Shown here: piece after piece, positions 62,817 to 64,000 of the stretch
How the letters are laid out: each line of letters starts with the position of its first letter
Position numbering within the stretch: position 1 is the stretch's first letter
NCBI GenBank assembly: GCA_009768925.2
Contig: VHIT02000002.1
Span: 124,001 to 188,000, forward strand
Source of the DNA: Cryptosporidium bovis
Taxonomy: Eukaryota > Apicomplexa > Conoidasida > Eucoccidiorida > Cryptosporidiidae
Reading direction: 5' to 3'
Length of the DNA stretch: 64,000 bases
Position numbers and translations under genes: made by a program
The notes under the pieces: model-generated
Databases searched by the model: none
The model's input: the letters and a program-made list of their open reading frames with translations, nothing else
What the model was told of the DNA's origin: nothing

Positions 62817-64000
62817 ATGGAATGGTCTGGGAAGATGGAAGAAAAAGAGGAAGACATTGGACCAAAAGATGAAAATTCAAAGGTATATGAAAATGGAATT
62901 GAATTGAAAGAGGTAGATGACGACGAATTGGAAGTTGAGATTGAAGAAGAGGTTGATGAAAATGAATTAGGAGTAGATATTGAGAATGAAGAGGTTGACA
63001 TAGAAATGGATGATGAAGATGATGACAAAAGTGGTTACGAAAGAGAAGATTTAGAACCTCAGGATAGAACTGACGGAGAGGAATCACTTTCCCAGATTTC
63101 AGGAAACCAGAGTGAAACACTTAGAGAAACATCTTCAGGAAAAGCTATTAATACTACTATAGCTGCAACATTAAGTGGATCAGAAGGGACAGCAGGTACG
63201 GCAGGAATGGTGGCGACCAATGTAAACGGAAGCACCACAGGAGTAAGCACTCCAAATGTGGAAATAAAAATACCGAGAGGAAGAGGGAGACCACCTAGAA
63301 ATGCAAATAGAGCGGACATAGGACCTTCAGGATTGGTGAGTATAACATCAATATGGGCAGATGATGACAAGCCAAAGGGCAAGAGAGGCAGACCAAGACT
63401 AAAGCCGATAGTTGAAACAGAAGAGAAAACAAAGGTAGAGACACCGAGTAAACCATATAAAGTTAAAAGACCAAAAGGTCCAAACCATATTCTATTGGAT
63501 ATCATTCACAGATTGTATAAAAGAGACAAACAACAAATATTTGCTGAACCAGTAAATGCAGAGTTTGTCCCAGACTATTATCAGGTTATAAAAAATCCTA
63601 TGGATTTTTCAACAATGAGGAAAAAGGTGCTTAATAATGAATATTTGGACTTTGATTCGTTTAATAATGATATAAGACTTATAATATCAAATTGCTATAC
63701 ATACAATAGAGTTGGTACAATGGTTTATAGAATGGGACTAATACTAGAAGAAACATGGGACAAGAGCATAGAAGGAAGTAAGAGTAGATATGAGCAGTCA
63801 ATAATAAATATAAAGGAGCACGAAGAAAAGAAGAGTGCTGGTGAGGTAATAAGTGATTCTGAATCAGAGGCGCAACCTATATGGGACCAAACACCCACAT
63901 CTCCTCCAACAGGCGATTCCTCCAATCAAAGATCAATGATAACGAGAAGAATGGAGGCGAGACTATCTGGCATAAGCAATCATACACAGTTTACGGGTGG
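62817..64000 (+). CDS. AT-hook and bromodomain chromatin protein (3' end outside window)
   Basis: At least 394 residues from ATG at 62817 (stop codon TAG in frame just before it at 62808-62810); it runs off the window. Order: very acidic N terminus (about 8-80), Ser/Thr/Gly linker, two AT-hook motifs (IPRGRGRPPR at about 151-160 and GKRGRPRLK at about 187-195), then a bromodomain at about 223-318: ILLDIIHRLYKRDKQQIFAE, DYYQVIKNPMDFSTMRKKVL, then SNCYTYNRVGTMVYRMG, with the acetyl-lysine-binding Asn in YN. The form resembles BRD7/9- or BRPF-type bromodomains. The AT-hooks should bind the minor groove of AT-rich DNA, apt for this genome. A large structured leader or RNA gene lies directly upstream. 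A probable chromatin-remodeller or acetyl reader; complex unknown. Confidence 0.85.
   Translation, partial: MEWSGKMEEKEEDIGPKDENSKVYENGIELKEVDDDELEVEIEEEVDENELGVDIENEEVDIEMDDEDDDKSGYEREDLEPQDRTDGEESLSQISGNQSETLRETSSGKAINTTIAATLSGSEGTAGTAGMVATNVNGSTTGVSTPNVEIKIPRGRGRPPRNANRADIGPSGLVSITSIWADDDKPKGKRGRPRLKPIVETEEKTKVETPSKPYKVKRPKGPNHILLDIIHRLYKRDKQQIFAEPVNAEFVPDYYQVIKNPMDFSTMRKKVLNNEYLDFDSFNNDIRLIISNCYTYNRVGTMVYRMGLILEETWDKSIEGSKSRYEQSIINIKEHEEKKSAGEVISDSESEAQPIWDQTPTSPPTGDSSNQRSMITRRMEARLSGISNHTQFTG

Noticed and set aside
62725-63925. Several open minus-strand frames opposite the bromodomain gene
   Set aside because: They are antisense shadows of a clear AT-hook/bromodomain coding sequence on the plus strand; they are Ser-, Leu- or Phe-rich with no motif.
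1-64000. tRNA, rRNA, CRISPR arrays, transposons or virus-derived elements
   Set aside because: I scanned for B-box-like GTTCRANNC patterns, repeat-spacer arrays and long terminal or inverted repeats and for reverse transcriptase or integrase motifs in the translated frames; none was found.

Overview
This is nuclear DNA from an apicomplexan, most likely Cryptosporidium or a very close relative. The evidence is AT-rich DNA, tightly packed and mostly intron-less genes with Asn/Ser/Lys-rich insertions, a few very short GT-AG introns, and a typical small-genome eukaryotic gene set. E2F-like GGCGCC/GGCGGG boxes recur in the intergenic regions. I could not run a database search, so genus and gene names rest on recognised motifs. 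I see no tRNA, rRNA, CRISPR array, prokaryotic operon or retroelement.

Layout. 0.9-5.4 kb: two minus-strand membrane-linked genes, a divergent syntaxin-17-like protein and a DUF726/TMCO4-like alpha/beta hydrolase. 5.9-16.2 kb: a Tah18-type diflavin reductase, a tandem bromodomain protein, an RCC1 propeller with a RanBP2 zinc finger, and a membrane RING E3 ligase. 16.5-31.8 kb: three tandem ABCC-like full transporters whose ATP sites have decayed asymmetrically. 32.7-39.5 kb: soluble inorganic pyrophosphatase, an acidic single-pass membrane protein, and a PP4R1-like HEAT protein. 41.1-58.0 kb: a run of small housekeeping genes for diphthamide synthesis (DPH7), a CS-domain co-chaperone, TFIIH (TFB4), REXO4, IMP3, SNAPC3, a Loa1-like acyltransferase, LSM2, eIF3f, a G3BP-like protein, one unknown protein and Cwc21/SRRM2. 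58.9-64 kb: a three-finger CCCH protein and the 5' part of an AT-hook/bromodomain gene that runs off the window, with a large divergent intergenic region between them.

Several gene models needed correction. Seven protein genes have open frames that extend upstream of the first ATG, so I start them at the ATG. DPH7, TFB4 and LSM2 have introns. LSM2 has a first exon whose only coding content is the start codon, and TFB4 has two introns of 45 and 50 bases. A 53-residue membrane smORF lies between eIF3f and the G3BP-like gene.

The most unusual items are: (1) the three ABC paralogues, where NBD2 has lost its signature motif and NBD1 has lost its Walker A twice, leaving one possible ATP site; (2) a protein whose C-terminal SNARE-like segment and glycine-zipper hairpin align without a gap to syntaxin 17 but with serine at the ionic zero layer; (3) a GC-rich stretch at 62.49-62.70 kb with four complementary half-sites that can pair in two mutually exclusive ways, a candidate structured RNA; (4) a perfect 11-bp GC-rich hairpin between two convergent genes at 35.45 kb. 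The genes do not form a single pathway. Neighbours mostly share regulatory space rather than function.
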